From assembly GCF_900111815.1 (NCBI RefSeq), contig NZ_LT630004.1, positions 2,292,697-2,356,696 on the forward strand: a stretch of 64,000 nucleotides of DNA, given 5' to 3'. Below, piece after piece: positions 34,881 through 45,159 of this stretch. The notes under the pieces are model-generated. The model was not told the origin of the DNA. It saw only the letters and a list, made by a program, of their open reading frames with translations, and made no database searches. This DNA comes from Bacillus massilinigeriensis. Its GTDB lineage: Bacteria; Bacillota; Bacilli; Bacillales; Cytobacillaceae. How positions within the stretch are numbered: position 1 is the first letter of the stretch; every line of letters begins with the position of its first letter. Made by a program: the position numbers and the translations under genes.

Positions 34881-37295
34881 CTATATATCTAATGATGATT
34901 GAGTTTTAGGATCAATCTTCCAAATTTCTTTGGCATACTCAAGAATTGTCCTGTCACTGGAAAAATAACCAGACTTTGCGATATTAACAAGACTGCTTTT
35001 CAACCACGTTTCTCTCTCCTGGAAGCTTTTCCCCACTTTTTCCTGCGCTTTTACATAGGAAGCGAAGTCCCTGTATACGAAGTACTGATCATGATGAGAT
35101 AGTAGCGAATCAAATATAGCTGTGAACTCGTTCTCTGTGTCAGGAAAAAATCCATTGATAAGCTGATCAGTCACTTGACGGATTCTTTTATCATGATGAT
35201 AGTATTCGTGTGAATGATAGCCACCATATTTTTGGTATGATAGCACTTCCTCTGCAGTCAAACCAAACAGGAAGATATTTCCCCTGCCAACCAGTTCGGT
35301 GATTTCCACATTTGCTCCATCCAGCGTACCTATCGTTAATGCACCATTCATCATGAACTTCATATTCCCTGTCCCCGAAGCCTCTTTGCTCGAGGTCGAA
35401 ATCTGTTCGCTTATATCAGACGCGGGGAAGATGTCTTCTGCAAGGGATACCCGGTAATTTTCCAGGAATACGACCTTCAGTCTTCCTTCTGCATCTTTAT
35501 CGCGATTAATCTTCTCTGCTACTGTGTTAATCAGCTTGATGACTTTTTTAGCAAAATAATATCCCGGTGAAGCCTTTGCCCCGAAAATGAAGGTTCTCGG
35601 GTAAAAATGATAGCCTGGATCCTCCTTCATCCGATTGTACATATACATGATATGAAGCACATTCAAAAGCTGGCGTTTGTAGGCATGCAGTCTTTTTACT
35701 TGCACATCAAATATGGAGCTTGGATCTACAGAGAAACCGTTTCTTTCAAAAATAATGCCAGCAAGCCTTTCTTTATTAGCAGATTTGACTCGGTCTAACT
35801 CTTGGAGAAACCCTGCATCATCCTTGAATGATAATAGCTCCTCTAATTTTTCTGTCTCCCGAATCCAGCCGTCGCCGATTGCACCAGTGATCAAATTAGA
35901 CAGACTTGGATTCGATTTAAGCAGCCAGCGTCTATGTGTAATACCATTTGTTTTGTTATTAAACCGTTCCGGAAAAGTTTCTGCGAAAAGCCTCATTTCC
36001 CGCTTTTTCAAAATCTCGGTATGAAGCTTTGCTACACCGTTCACACTATGGCTTCCTATAATAGCAAGCGGAGCCATTCTAACTTCACCATTTGCAATAA
36101 TAGCCATGCTTTCGATCTTAGCCCAACTTCCTGGCTCCCTCTCCCAAAGATCACGGCAAAAGCGTTCATTTATTTCTTCGACTATCATATAAATTCTCGG
36201 AAGCAATGGTTGAAAAATGGAAGTTGGCCATCGCTCTAATGCTTCAGAGAGCGTCGTGTGGTTTGTATAAGACAAGGTATTCCTCGTGATATGCCATGCT
36301 TCATTCCAACTAAAACCCTCTTCATCGATGAGGATCCTCATCAGCTCGGGTACAGCGAGCGCTGGATGCGTATCATTGATGTGAATAGCAACATGGTCAT
36401 GCAATGACAAAAGACTTGTATTCTGTTTTTTATAAGTAAGGATGATGGACTTTAGACTTGCAGCTACAAGTAAATACTGCTGCTTTAACCGAAGTATTTT
36501 CCCCTCATCATGAGTATCATCAGGATAAAGGAACTCTGAAATACTTTCTGTATCTTTTTTGTATTGCAGAATATGCTTGCTGTCCATCGTTCGGGAAGGC
36601 TCTGCAGTCCACAGCCGCAATGTATTTACAGTACGCGTACGATATCCTATTACTGGTATGTCATACGGTACGGCTGTCACTGTTTCTGCATCATAATGAC
36701 GGAAAATAAGTTTTCCGTTCTCTACGCTGCTTTCCACTTTTCCCCAATAAGGAATTTCCACACTTTCATCCGCTTTCCTGACTTCCCAGACATGGCCGTG
36801 TCTCAGCCATTGTTCGGGAAGTTCAACCTGATAGCCTTCAATAATTTTTTGTTCGAAAAGACCATACTTGTACCGTATACCATAGCCATGACCAGGGAGA
36901 TCAAGGGAAGCAAGAGAATCAAGAAAGCATGCCGCAAGCCGGCCGAGACCGCCATTTCCAAGTCCCGCATCTGCCTCCTGATCTTCCAGCTCATCCAAGT
37001 CGATGCCGAGATCAGCAAGTCCTTCACTGACGATTTCCTCAAGTCCAAGGTTCAGTAAATTTTGACGTAGAAGCTTTCCTAGTAAGAATTCGATAGATAG
37101 ATAATAAACTTGCTTTTTTCGTGTTTTCCTGTAGCTTTCATTTGTACGAATCCACTCTGCGCTGACACATTCTCTGACCATTGTCCCAAGAGTGTGAAAT
37201 TGCTCTCTCTTTGTGCTATATTGAAAATTTTTACCATATGCCATTTCCAGTCTATTTTGAAATGCACGCTTAAATTCTGCTGCATCAGCGAACAA
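34881..37295 (-). CDS. glgP: Glycogen phosphorylase (GlgP)
   Basis: An 804-residue enzyme releasing glucose-1-phosphate from glycogen. The PLP lysine region is ASGTGNMKFMMNG, and the N-terminal half has GLGNGGLGRLAACFLDSL and the HINDTHPALAVPELMR segment. The TTG start (MFADAAEFKR) has GGAGG 8 nt upstream and matches the position of B. subtilis GlgP; a TTG six codons earlier is not supported by a site. It overlaps glgA by 11 nt and closes the glgBCDAP operon. Confidence 0.93.
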   Translation of the reverse strand: MFADAAEFKRAFQNRLEMAYGKNFQYSTKREQFHTLGTMVRECVSAEWIRTNESYRKTRKKQVYYLSIEFLLGKLLRQNLLNLGLEEIVSEGLADLGIDLDELEDQEADAGLGNGGLGRLAACFLDSLASLDLPGHGYGIRYKYGLFEQKIIEGYQVELPEQWLRHGHVWEVRKADESVEIPYWGKVESSVENGKLIFRHYDAETVTAVPYDIPVIGYRTRTVNTLRLWTAEPSRTMDSKHILQYKKDTESISEFLYPDDTHDEGKILRLKQQYLLVAASLKSIILTYKKQNTSLLSLHDHVAIHINDTHPALAVPELMRILIDEEGFSWNEAWHITRNTLSYTNHTTLSEALERWPTSIFQPLLPRIYMIVEEINERFCRDLWEREPGSWAKIESMAIIANGEVRMAPLAIIGSHSVNGVAKLHTEILKKREMRLFAETFPERFNNKTNGITHRRWLLKSNPSLSNLITGAIGDGWIRETEKLEELLSFKDDAGFLQELDRVKSANKERLAGIIFERNGFSVDPSSIFDVQVKRLHAYKRQLLNVLHIMYMYNRMKEDPGYHFYPRTFIFGAKASPGYYFAKKVIKLINTVAEKINRDKDAEGRLKVVFLENYRVSLAEDIFPASDISEQISTSSKEASGTGNMKFMMNGALTIGTLDGANVEITELVGRGNIFLFGLTAEEVLSYQKYGGYHSHEYYHHDKRIRQVTDQLINGFFPDTENEFTAIFDSLLSHHDQYFVYRDFASYVKAQEKVGKSFQERETWLKSSLVNIAKSGYFSSDRTILEYAKEIWKIDPKTQSSLDI

Positions 37296-38733
37296 TGGAA
37301 TCGCCTCCGTCAATAAGTTGTTGGTATAACGTGTGGTATTCTTTAGCGGAAACTTTCCAACTGTAATCTAGCTTCATAATGGAAGAGACCAGTTTCCCCC
37401 ATTCTTCTTTCCTTCCATAAAAACCGATTGCACGCTCTATCGTATGCAGCATGTCATGAGCATTAAAACAAGTAAAGGTGAAGCCGCTGCCTGTTTTCTC
37501 CCACTCATTATAAGAATGGACTGTATCATTCAGACCGCCAGTTTCCCGGACAATCGGCACTGTTCCATACCTCATGGCAATTAGCTGGCTTAACCCGCAA
37601 GGTTCAAACCTTGATGGCATAAGGAACATGTCCCCCCCAGCGTAAAATCTATGAGCGAGTCCCTCATCAAATCCAATCCATGCTTTGAAGTTGTCAGGAT
37701 AAAGGGATGCCATCCTATTTAAAAACTGCTCGAAATCATGATCCCCAGTTCCTAGGATTGCCAATTGAATATCTGTCTCCATCAATTCATGGAAAACCCC
37801 TTTTACAAGATCCAATCCCTTTTGTCCGGTTAGCCTTGTTACCATTACGATAAGTGGTCTATCGCTCAAAGGAAGACCAAGTTCCCGCTGCAATGATGCT
37901 TTATTCTGTTTTTTGCCTTCGAGATTCTCTGAATGATAAGTTGCGTCAAGCAATCCGTCATGTTCAGGATCATACAGAAGGTAATCAATGCCGTTCAATA
38001 TTCCCTCAAGATCTCTATCTCTGAGCCTAAGCACACCATCAAGCCTTTCGCCATAGTATGCGGTTTGGATTTCTTCCTTGTAGGTTGGACTGACTGTCGT
38101 AATTTTGTCCGCAGAAATTAATCCAGCTTTCATAAAGTTGATATTCCCATAAAACTCTAGCTGATCGGCGTTAAAATATCGGTAGCTCAGTCCAAGAAGA
38201 TCGCCAAGTGTTTCAGGAGGCAATATTCCTTGAAACTGTAAATTATGGATCGTAAAAACGGTTCTGATGTTTTGACACCGTGAGTCTTGATTGTATTGTG
38301 TGCGAAGGAGAAAAGGAATCATCCCTGCATGCCAATCATGACAATGTAGAATATCAGGAAAGAAATCAAGTTCAAAAAGCGCCTCCAAGACAGCCCGGTT
38401 AAAATAGGCAAACTTCTCCCCATCATCAAAGTCTCCGTACATCCTGTTGCGCTTAAAGTAATACTCATTATCGACAAAATAATAGATAATCCCGGCATGT
38501 TCCATCTCTTCAATCCCGCAGTATTGCCTTCTCCAGCCGACACGAACAATAAATTCCTTGCGCTTTTTCATTTTCATCTTATATTCGTGTGGCACTATTG
38601 TGTACTTCGGCAAGATGACTCTTACATCGCTCCCAAGCTTAGCAAGCTCAGCAGGGAGTGTCCCAGCAACATCTGCAAGACCGCCTGATTTAACGAAGGG
38701 GACACATTCTGAAACTGCAAACAAAACCTTCAA
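37285..38733 (-). CDS. glgA: Glycogen synthase (GlgA)
   Basis: A 482-residue GT5 glycosyltransferase transferring glucose from ADP-glucose. The ADP-glucose motif is KSGGLADV (residues about 15-22), with the HDWHAGMIPF and LPSRFEPCGLSQL stretches. The TTG start (MKVLFAVSE) forms a TTGA overlap with the glgD stop, the usual coupling in this operon; a GTG four codons earlier also reads in frame. I favour TTG because the MKVLF start is the family norm. Confidence 0.9.
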   Translation of the reverse strand: MKVLFAVSECVPFVKSGGLADVAGTLPAELAKLGSDVRVILPKYTIVPHEYKMKMKKRKEFIVRVGWRRQYCGIEEMEHAGIIYYFVDNEYYFKRNRMYGDFDDGEKFAYFNRAVLEALFELDFFPDILHCHDWHAGMIPFLLRTQYNQDSRCQNIRTVFTIHNLQFQGILPPETLGDLLGLSYRYFNADQLEFYGNINFMKAGLISADKITTVSPTYKEEIQTAYYGERLDGVLRLRDRDLEGILNGIDYLLYDPEHDGLLDATYHSENLEGKKQNKASLQRELGLPLSDRPLIVMVTRLTGQKGLDLVKGVFHELMETDIQLAILGTGDHDFEQFLNRMASLYPDNFKAWIGFDEGLAHRFYAGGDMFLMPSRFEPCGLSQLIAMRYGTVPIVRETGGLNDTVHSYNEWEKTGSGFTFTCFNAHDMLHTIERAIGFYGRKEEWGKLVSSIMKLDYSWKVSAKEYHTLYQQLIDGGDSIVR

Positions 38734-39761
38734 GAGTTCATCCACGCCCCTTGTACAGAACCTTTTCGAATAACAAATGGCATCGGTCCGCTATTTTTAA
38801 TATGTGCACCTCTTTCCACTATTACATCCTTATCCAGTATTGCTCCTTCCAAGATGCAACTTTCCTCCACTTTCGTTTTCTGCATGATGATGCAATTTTT
38901 CACAATTGAATTTTTGCCAATTCTCACACTTCTGGCGATAATGCTGTTCTCAACCGTTCCTTCAATTAGGCAGCCATTCGCAATCATAGCATTTTTCACG
39001 GAGGCTCCTTCCGCATACCGAGTCGGTGGCTCATCTTTGACTTTCGTCAATATTGGCCTTTCCATTGCGAAAAGCTCACTCCAAATCTTCGGTAGAAACA
39101 AATCCATGCTCGCTTCATAATATTTCTCCACAGTATCAATCATGGACGCAAAACCATCATAATGATAGCTGCAAAGGGTAAACGGACTGTTTGGATCGGT
39201 TGCTACATCCCTAATGCTCAAATAGGAGGTTTCGTGCCTAGTAAGGATCAGTTCTTTTAGAAGGGAGGTTTTCAGAAGGAATATATCAAGCGAAACACCG
39301 TCCTTCCTAATTGCCGTAATGTCGCAGCCAGCTTCGATATGACATTCAAGAACAGGTTTAAAATCCATATTAAAAATGGTGCATGCATTCGCAACAATCG
39401 TATATTCTTGTTCACTCCTCATAAAAAAGTCGATATTAGCGGCAAAATGGTCGAGTGATCCAAGACCTGTCACCGGATAATCGAGACTTGGTGAGGGAAA
39501 GAAAAACAATCCGTCTCGCTTTCGATTTAGATCCCAATTCTTCCCAGAACCTAAATGATCCATTAAGGACCTGTATTGGAATTTCGGAAAAATAGCCACA
39601 CTCCTTATATCGGAATTAACCATATTAGAAAGAATAAAATCAACCAGTCTATACCTTCCTCCAAACGGTACCGCCGCTGGTGATCGGTGAATCGTCAACT
39701 CTTGAAGACCTTTATGATTAGCGGTTGCATCAATTACTCCAAGCAAGCTGTTCTTCAACAT
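38730..39761 (-). CDS. glgD: Glycogen biosynthesis regulatory subunit GlgD
   Basis: A 343-residue GlgC-like protein, the same length as B. subtilis GlgD. The nucleotidyl-transferase fold is shorter than GlgC and the N-terminal GGxGxR loop is replaced (SLLGVIDATANHKGLQ), so it is probably non-catalytic and modulates GlgC. The C-terminal left-handed beta-helix carries hexapeptide repeats such as IARSVRIGKNSIVK. It follows glgC by 24 nt. Confidence 0.9.
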   Translation of the reverse strand: MLKNSLLGVIDATANHKGLQELTIHRSPAAVPFGGRYRLVDFILSNMVNSDIRSVAIFPKFQYRSLMDHLGSGKNWDLNRKRDGLFFFPSPSLDYPVTGLGSLDHFAANIDFFMRSEQEYTIVANACTIFNMDFKPVLECHIEAGCDITAIRKDGVSLDIFLLKTSLLKELILTRHETSYLSIRDVATDPNSPFTLCSYHYDGFASMIDTVEKYYEASMDLFLPKIWSELFAMERPILTKVKDEPPTRYAEGASVKNAMIANGCLIEGTVENSIIARSVRIGKNSIVKNCIIMQKTKVEESCILEGAILDKDVIVERGAHIKNSGPMPFVIRKGSVQGAWMNS

Positions 39762-39785
39762 AATCCTCCTCCTTCCAGTACCATG

Positions 39786-40931
39786 TCAGCACGATAAATA
39801 CTCATTTATACTATCTTGTGAAATCAGCACAACTTCGTCAGATACCGCAGGGATAATCTTCGTTCCTTCAGGTACAGTAACACCTGGTGAGATAATTGCT
39901 TTTTCAATTATACAGCCCTCACCAATAATTGCATCCGGCATAATAACCGACTTAAAAACCTTTGCACCAGCTTTTATCGTTACACCCTGGAAAACAACCG
40001 AACGGTTAATGTTCCCTTCCACCACACACCCTTCGTTAATGAGGGATTCTTTAATAAATGCATTTTCTCCAATGACTTGCGGTGGCTGATTAGGATTTAC
40101 GGAATAGATTCGCCAAGAGATATCAAATAAGTCAAGTCCGCAGGCATCATCCAGCAAATCCATATTTGCCTCCCATAGGCTTTTTACTGTTCCTACATCT
40201 TTCCAGTATCCATTGAACGGGTAAGCAAAGACCTTTTTGTTTTCCCTTAGCAAACGAGGAATGATGTCTTTCCCAAAATCATGGCTTGAATTTAAGTCCA
40301 GATTATCCATCTTAAGTGCTGTTTCCAATACTGTCCTGTTAAAGATATATATTCCCATGGAAGCAAGATTACTATTTGGCTCAAGTGGTTTTTCCATAAA
40401 GTCCATCACTCTTCTTTCATGATCGACGGACATAATGCCGAACCTTCCTGCTTCTTTCCATGGGACCTCAATGACAGAAATGGTTGCATCTGCTCCTTTG
40501 TCAATATGATCTTCCAGCATTTTTTCATAGTTCATTTTATAAATGTGATCACCTGAGAGGATGAGGACATAATCAGGTTGATGAAGTTTTAAGTAGTTCA
40601 AGTTTTGGTATATGGCGCTTGCCGTACCGGAATACCACTTGACTTCATTGGCAGCTGCATATGGCGGAAGAACAGTCACACCGCCTTCTTTCCTGTCAAG
40701 ATCCCATGCGCTCCCGATTCCGATATAGGAATTTAAGACAAGAGGCTGATATTGCGTTAATACTCCTACAGTGTGAATGCCTGAATTAGTGCAGTTACTC
40801 AAAGGAAAATCGATGATTCGATACTTACCTCCAAAAGGGACTGCCGGTTTTGCAATCTCTTTTGTAAGGGAATGGAGCCTGCTTCCCTGTCCCCCCGCCA
40901 ATAGCATCGCAACCACTTTTTTATTTTGCAT
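39786..40931 (-). CDS. glgC: Glucose-1-phosphate adenylyltransferase (GlgC)
   Basis: A 381-residue enzyme making ADP-glucose from ATP and glucose-1-phosphate. The active loop is [15 protein letters not shown] with [13 protein letters not shown] (written here as AVPFGGKYR). GDHIY and YWKDVGT carry the catalytic and substrate contacts, and the C-terminal beta-helix is present. The ATG lies inside the glgB 3' end and overlaps by 11 nt, with AAAAGGAG upstream. Confidence 0.95.
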   Translation of the reverse strand: MQNKKVVAMLLAGGQGSRLHSLTKEIAKPAVPFGGKYRIIDFPLSNCTNSGIHTVGVLTQYQPLVLNSYIGIGSAWDLDRKEGGVTVLPPYAAANEVKWYSGTASAIYQNLNYLKLHQPDYVLILSGDHIYKMNYEKMLEDHIDKGADATISVIEVPWKEAGRFGIMSVDHERRVMDFMEKPLEPNSNLASMGIYIFNRTVLETALKMDNLDLNSSHDFGKDIIPRLLRENKKVFAYPFNGYWKDVGTVKSLWEANMDLLDDACGLDLFDISWRIYSVNPNQPPQVIGENAFIKESLINEGCVVEGNINRSVVFQGVTIKAGAKVFKSVIMPDAIIGEGCIIEKAIISPGVTVPEGTKIIPAVSDEVVLISQDSINEYLSC

Positions 40932-42807
40932 TCACTGCACTCCTTTTCCTTGTTTTTACCGGACGTAAAATGCTGATACCAAAAGGCGGCAAGTTCATTG
41001 CAACTGATTGCTGCCTCCCATGAAAAAAAACGTTGCTTGCCTGGATAGGTTTACGATTAACCACCCCGGAACCGCCATATATTTCATCGTCACTATTAAG
41101 GATTTCCCTATAGGCCCCTTTTTGCGGCACTCCAACCCTGTAATCAGAGTAGGCTGTACTAGTAAAATTACAAATAATCACTAGAAAATCCCCTGCTTTT
41201 CTCCCTTTCCGTACAAAAGAAAAAACCGACTGTTCATGATTATTGACATCAATCCATTCAAATCCATATGAAAAGCGATCGTTTTCATACAAGGATTTTT
41301 CTCGTTTATATACTTTCATTAAATCTTTAACGTAGCTGTTCAATTTCAAATGGCTCTCGTACTGCAGTAAATGCCAATCGAGTTGCTCTTCATCCTTCCA
41401 TTCCGCAAAAGGCGCTAGTTCTGTCCCCATAAAAGTAAGCTTCTTTCCTGGGTGGGCTATCATATAACCTAAAAGGAGGCGAAGCTGAGCAAACTTTTGC
41501 CAATAATCTCCTGGCATCTTATCAAGCAAGGATTTTTTCCCATGAACCACTTCATCATGAGAAAAGGGCAGGATAAAAGATTCAGAAAATGCGTATACTA
41601 AGGAAAAGCTCACGTTTTCATGAAGAAGCTTTCTGTCAGGAGGTGCTGCTTCCATATACTCGAGAATATCGTTCATCCATCCCATATTCCACTTGTATGT
41701 AAAACCAAGTCCGCCTTCTTCCACAGGTAATGTGACGTCAGGCCAGTCTGTTGAATCCTCAGCCATCATAATGACCCCCGGAACGATGGAAGAAACCGTC
41801 TTGTTAAGTTTTTGGAGAAAGCTCAATCCATAAGGATTTACCGAACTGGAGGAGTTGGGCCAATAAATAATATTAGCGACAGCATCTACTCTGAATCCGT
41901 CAATATGATATGTTTCCGCCCAAAAAATCGCATTGGATATAAGAAAGCTTTGTACCTCTGTCTTTCCAAGGTCAAAATTCGCTGTTCCCCAAACAATATT
42001 CTCCCTGTCCTTTATATTTTCATATTCATACGTAAAATCACCATCAAACCTATACAACCCATGTTCATCCTTGCAAAAGTGCCCCGGTACCCAATCAAGA
42101 ATCACCCCTAATCCGTTTTGATGGCATTGGTCAACCAAATACATAAAATCCTCAGGATTTCCATATCTGCTCGTAACAGAATAGTATCCAGTAGCCTGAT
42201 AGCCCCAGGAAACGTCGAGCGGATGCTCACATAGCGGCATTATTTCTATATGCGTGTAGCCATGCTCCCGTACATAGGGAATTAACTCCCCAGCAAGTTC
42301 TCTGTATGTAATAAAACTTCCATTCTGCTTTAACTTCCAAGAACCTAAGTGGATTTCATAAATAGCCATTGGCTGTGTACCATGATCCTTTTTCGTTCTG
42401 CCGCGCATCCATTTCCCGTCATCCCATTTATAGCTCGCGAAAGAATGAACGACAGATGCCGTGTTAGGCCTCTGTTCTGATCGGAATGCAAATGGATCAG
42501 CCTTTAAAATAACATTGCCATCTCTTGTCTCCATTTCGTATTTATAAAGCTCACCCGTCAGATCCTCCTGGATAGTGAGCATCCATACCCCTTGATCATT
42601 AAGTTTGCTAAGTTCCCATCCCTTTGCATTCCAGCAATTAAAGGTACCTGCTAAGCTTACTTTCTTTGCGGTGGGAGCCCAAACACAAAATCGAGTATAT
42701 GTGGATTTTTCGCTTTTTATGACATGGGAGCCAAACAACTCATAGCAACGAAAAAAATTTCCCTCATGGAAAAGATGAATTTGAAAATCAGTTGGACTTG
42801 CAATCAT
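40921..42807 (-). CDS. glgB: 1,4-alpha-glucan branching enzyme (GlgB)
   Basis: A 628-residue GH13 enzyme that adds alpha-1,6 branches. An N-terminal CBM48 ([15 protein letters not shown]) is followed by the catalytic barrel with the nucleophile region [10 protein letters not shown], acid/base near [10 protein letters not shown] and stabiliser FSHDEVVHG. It heads the operon. The GAAGGTGAG site is 6 nt from the ATG. B. subtilis controls glg by the sporulation sigma factor SigE; I could not confirm a matching promoter in 42808-42960. Confidence 0.94.
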   Translation of the reverse strand: MIASPTDFQIHLFHEGNFFRCYELFGSHVIKSEKSTYTRFCVWAPTAKKVSLAGTFNCWNAKGWELSKLNDQGVWMLTIQEDLTGELYKYEMETRDGNVILKADPFAFRSEQRPNTASVVHSFASYKWDDGKWMRGRTKKDHGTQPMAIYEIHLGSWKLKQNGSFITYRELAGELIPYVREHGYTHIEIMPLCEHPLDVSWGYQATGYYSVTSRYGNPEDFMYLVDQCHQNGLGVILDWVPGHFCKDEHGLYRFDGDFTYEYENIKDRENIVWGTANFDLGKTEVQSFLISNAIFWAETYHIDGFRVDAVANIIYWPNSSSSVNPYGLSFLQKLNKTVSSIVPGVIMMAEDSTDWPDVTLPVEEGGLGFTYKWNMGWMNDILEYMEAAPPDRKLLHENVSFSLVYAFSESFILPFSHDEVVHGKKSLLDKMPGDYWQKFAQLRLLLGYMIAHPGKKLTFMGTELAPFAEWKDEEQLDWHLLQYESHLKLNSYVKDLMKVYKREKSLYENDRFSYGFEWIDVNNHEQSVFSFVRKGRKAGDFLVIICNFTSTAYSDYRVGVPQKGAYREILNSDDEIYGGSGVVNRKPIQASNVFFHGRQQSVAMNLPPFGISILRPVKTRKRSAVNAK

Positions 42808-43030
42808 TTTTTACTCACCTTCCCTGTCACTCTGTTAAACAATAGTATTCTCGTAATGGATATAAAACCCTTGTAAAGATTATTTAAATATTTCGACGAA
42901 ATTCTTTCATTTTCTTCAATGAAGCATTTACAATTCCGATGTACAGTCATTAACAATATTGGCAAAACTCGATTTTCAATATATTTCTTTCTGCGTTTAC
43001 TCAAATATTCGTAGTAGAAACGAAAAAACA

Positions 43031-43072
43031 AAAAAAGACCGTAAACATACAATGTATGTTTACGGTCTTTTA
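43031..43072 (-). terminator. Terminator of the tRNA cluster
   Basis: A long stem (aaaagaccgtaaacatac with gtatgtttacggtctttt) around a 3-nt loop, followed by T on the minus strand. It ends the 16S-23S-5S-tRNA transcription unit. Confidence 0.93.
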
Positions 43073-43074
43073 GA

Positions 43075-43146
43075 TGACCCCTACGGGATTCGAACCCGTG
43101 TTACCGCCGTGAAAGGGCGGTGTCTTAACCGCTTGACCAAGGGGCC
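43075..43146 (-). tRNA. tRNA-Glu (UUC)
   Basis: Cloverleaf read on the minus strand: acceptor GGCCCCT with AGGGGTC, T-arm GGTTCGAAT, anticodon TTC in the loop CTTTCAC. No encoded CCA. It is the last gene of the 21-tRNA cluster. Confidence 0.96.
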
Positions 43147-43148
43147 AA

Positions 43149-43239
43149 TGGCGGAGAAGGAGGGATTTGAACCCTCGCGCCGCTTACGCGACCTACACCC
43201 TTAGCAGGGGCGCCTCTTCAGCCTCTTGAGTACTTCCCC
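43149..43239 (-). tRNA. tRNA-Ser (GCU)
   Basis: Class II tRNA with a long variable arm; anticodon GCT in loop CTGCTAA, T-arm GGTTCAAAT, CCA encoded. It reads AGC/AGU. Confidence 0.95.
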
Positions 43240-43242
43240 ATA

Positions 43243-43317
43243 TGGCTCCGCAGGCAGGATTCGAACCTGCGACCGTTCGGTTAACAGCCGAATGCTCTAC
43301 CACTGAGCTACTGCGGA
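43243..43317 (-). tRNA. tRNA-Asn (GUU)
   Basis: Acceptor TCCGCAG/CTGCGGA, anticodon GTT in CTGTTAA, T-arm GGTTCGAAT, CCA encoded. Confidence 0.96.
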
Positions 43318-43324
43318 AAATAAA

Positions 43325-43401
<77 letters not shown>

Positions 43402-43404
43402 ATA

Positions 43405-43478
43405 TGGAGCGGGTGATGGGAATCGAACCCACGACAACAGCTTGGAAGGCTGTGGTTTTACCACTAAACTACACCCGC
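43405..43478 (-). tRNA. tRNA-Gly (UCC)
   Basis: Acceptor GCGGGTG/CACCCGC, anticodon TCC in CTTCCAA, CCA encoded. Confidence 0.96.
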
Positions 43479-43492
43479 GTCAAATATAAAAA

Positions 43493-43569
43493 TGGGGCGA
43501 CTGATGGGAATCGAACCCACGAATGTCGGAACCACAATCCGATGCGTTAACCACTTCGCCACAATCGCC
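43493..43569 (-). tRNA. tRNA-His (GUG)
   Basis: Anticodon GTG in loop TTGTGGT; acceptor GGCGATT with AGTCGCC, discriminator C and CCA encoded. The exact 5' base depends on the extra G typical of tRNA-His. Confidence 0.95.
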
Positions 43570-43607
43570 ATTATGTAAATCTTTTATGCCTTGCGGCTTA
43601 GTAAAGG

Positions 43608-43680
43608 TGGCTCAGGACGGAATCGAACCGCCGACACAAGGATTTTCAGTCCTTTGCTCTACCGACTGAGCTACTGAGCC
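43608..43680 (-). tRNA. tRNA-Phe (GAA)
   Basis: Acceptor GGCTCAG/CTGAGCC, anticodon GAA in CTGAAAA. CCA is not encoded. Confidence 0.96.
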
Positions 43681-43684
43681 AAAA

Positions 43685-43760
43685 TGGCGGTCCCGACCGG
43701 GATCGAACCGGCGATCTCCTGCGTGACAGGCAGGCATGTTAACCGCTACACCACGGGACC
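43685..43760 (-). tRNA. tRNA-Asp (GUC)
   Basis: Acceptor GGTCCCG/CGGGACC, anticodon GTC in CTGTCAC, CCA encoded. Confidence 0.96.
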
Positions 43761-43763
43761 AGA

Positions 43764-43837
<74 letters not shown>

Positions 43838-43901
43838 ACGGTAATAAATTTTGTTTCTGGTGCTTTTAAAAGCATCGTATTCGCTTTTTGTTAAAAGCAA
43901 A

Positions 43902-43994
43902 TGGAGGAGGAAGAGGGATTCGAACCCCCGCGCGGTTTGACCCGCCTGTCGGTTTTCAAGACCGATCCCTTCAGCCAGACTTGGGTATTCCTCC
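43902..43994 (-). tRNA. tRNA-Ser (UGA)
   Basis: Class II tRNA with long variable arm, acceptor GGAGGAA, anticodon TGA in CTTGAAA, CCA encoded. Confidence 0.95.
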
Positions 43995-44008
43995 AAATGA
44001 AAATACAA

Positions 44009-44085
44009 TGGTGGACCTTGTAGGACTCGAACCTACGACCGGACGGTTATGAGCCGTCTGCTCTAACCAGCTGAGCTAAAGGTCC
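44009..44085 (-). tRNA. tRNA-Ile2 (CAU, lysidine-type)
   Basis: Anticodon CAT, but the body (GGACCTTTAGCTCAG, anticodon arm GACGG-CTCATAA-CCGTC) matches the Bacillus AUA-reading tRNA-Ile whose C34 becomes lysidine, not the elongator Met that follows. Assigned from remembered B. subtilis sequence, so slightly less certain. CCA encoded. Confidence 0.85.
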
Positions 44086-44092
44086 ATATATA

Positions 44093-44169
44093 TGGTAGCG
44101 GCGGAGGGGATCGAACCCCCGACCTTACGGGTATGAACCGTACGCTCTAGCCAGCTGAGCTACACCGCC
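44093..44169 (-). tRNA. Elongator tRNA-Met (CAU)
   Basis: Acceptor GGCGGTG, anticodon CAT in TTCATAC, CCA encoded. It matches the Bacillus elongator Met. Confidence 0.92.
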
Positions 44170-44190
44170 ATATATAAAAGATAATTTAGT

Positions 44191-44266
44191 TGGTGGAGCC
44201 TAGCGGGATCGAACCGCTGACCTCCTGCGTGCAAAGCAGGCGCTCTCCCAGCTGAGCTAAGGCCCC
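44191..44266 (-). tRNA. tRNA-Ala (UGC)
   Basis: Anticodon TGC in loop TTTGCAC, acceptor GGGGCCT, CCA encoded. Confidence 0.95.
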
Positions 44267-44274
44267 GTGCAAAA

Positions 44275-44351
44275 TGGTCGGGAAGACAGGATTCGAACCT
44301 GCGACCCCTTGGTCCCAAACCAAGTGCTCTACCAAGCTGAGCTACTTCCCG
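44275..44351 (-). tRNA. tRNA-Pro (UGG)
   Basis: Anticodon TGG in loop TTTGGGA, acceptor CGGGAAG/CTTCCCG, CCA encoded. Confidence 0.95.
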
Positions 44352-44356
44352 AAATA

Positions 44357-44433
<77 letters not shown>

Positions 44434-44446
44434 ATATTTGAAAAAA

Positions 44447-44535
44447 TGGTGCCGAGGACCGGAATCGAACCGGTACGGTAGTCACCTACCGCAGGATTTT
44501 AAGTCCTGTGCGTCTGCCAGTTCCGCCACCCCGGC
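44447..44535 (-). tRNA. tRNA-Leu (UAA)
   Basis: Class II tRNA with long variable arm, anticodon TAA in CTTAAAA, acceptor GCCGGGG, CCA encoded. Confidence 0.95.
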
Positions 44536-44543
44536 GAAAGCAA

Positions 44544-44618
44544 TGGAGCGGAAGACGGGATTCGAACCCGCGACCCCAACCTTGGCAAGGTTGTATTCTA
44601 CCACTGAACTACTTCCGC
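44544..44618 (-). tRNA. tRNA-Gly (GCC)
   Basis: Anticodon GCC in TTGCCAA, acceptor GCGGAAG/CTTCCGC, CCA encoded. Confidence 0.96.
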
Positions 44619-44627
44619 AAAAAACAG

Positions 44628-44709
44628 TGCGGGTGAAGGGAGTCGAACCCCCACGCCTCGCGGCGCCAGATCCTAAGTCTGGTGCGTCTGCCAATTCCGC
44701 CACACCCGC
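44628..44709 (-). tRNA. tRNA-Leu (UAG)
   Basis: Class II tRNA, anticodon TAG in CTTAGGA, acceptor GCGGGTG/CACCCGC. CCA is not encoded. Confidence 0.94.
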
Positions 44710-44726
44710 ATATGTTTATTGAAAAA

Positions 44727-44802
44727 TGGTGAGCCATGAAGGACTCGAACCTTCGACCCTCTGATTAAAAGTCAGATGCTCTACCAACTGAGCTAATGGC
44801 TC
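44727..44802 (-). tRNA. tRNA-Lys (UUU)
   Basis: Anticodon TTT in CTTTTAA, acceptor GAGCCAT/ATGGCTC, CCA encoded. Confidence 0.96.
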
Positions 44803-44809
44803 GTACAAA

Positions 44810-44885
<76 letters not shown>

Positions 44886-44910
44886 AAGTGAACAATGAAC
44901 ATGTCCAAAA

Positions 44911-44986
44911 TGGTGGAGGATGACGGGATCGAACCGCCGACCCTCTGCTTGTAAGGCAGATGCTCTCCCAGCTGAGCTAATCCTCC
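44911..44986 (-). tRNA. tRNA-Val (UAC)
   Basis: Anticodon TAC in CTTACAA, acceptor GGAGGAT/ATCCTCC, CCA encoded. First tRNA after 5S. Confidence 0.96.
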
Positions 44987-44995
44987 GTATAAACA

Positions 44996-45111
<116 letters not shown>

Positions 45112-45131
45112 CATTTTTAAAGACATTTATT

Positions 45132-45159
45132 ATTATACTGCCTTTTAGGAATTTTGCAA
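45132..45159 (-). promoter_or_regulatory. SigA-type promoter between 23S and 5S
   Basis: On the minus strand TTGCAA (45154-45159), 16 nt, perfect TATAAT (45132-45137). The expected +1 is about 12-15 nt before 5S. It could transcribe 5S and the 21 tRNAs independently of the rRNA operon promoters. The -35 is the same hexamer as in the upstream rrn promoter P1. Confidence 0.65.

Noticed and set aside
42808-42960. SigE promoter for glgB
   Set aside because: A TACTAT-like -10 exists but no matching -35 at the right distance; not strong enough to list.
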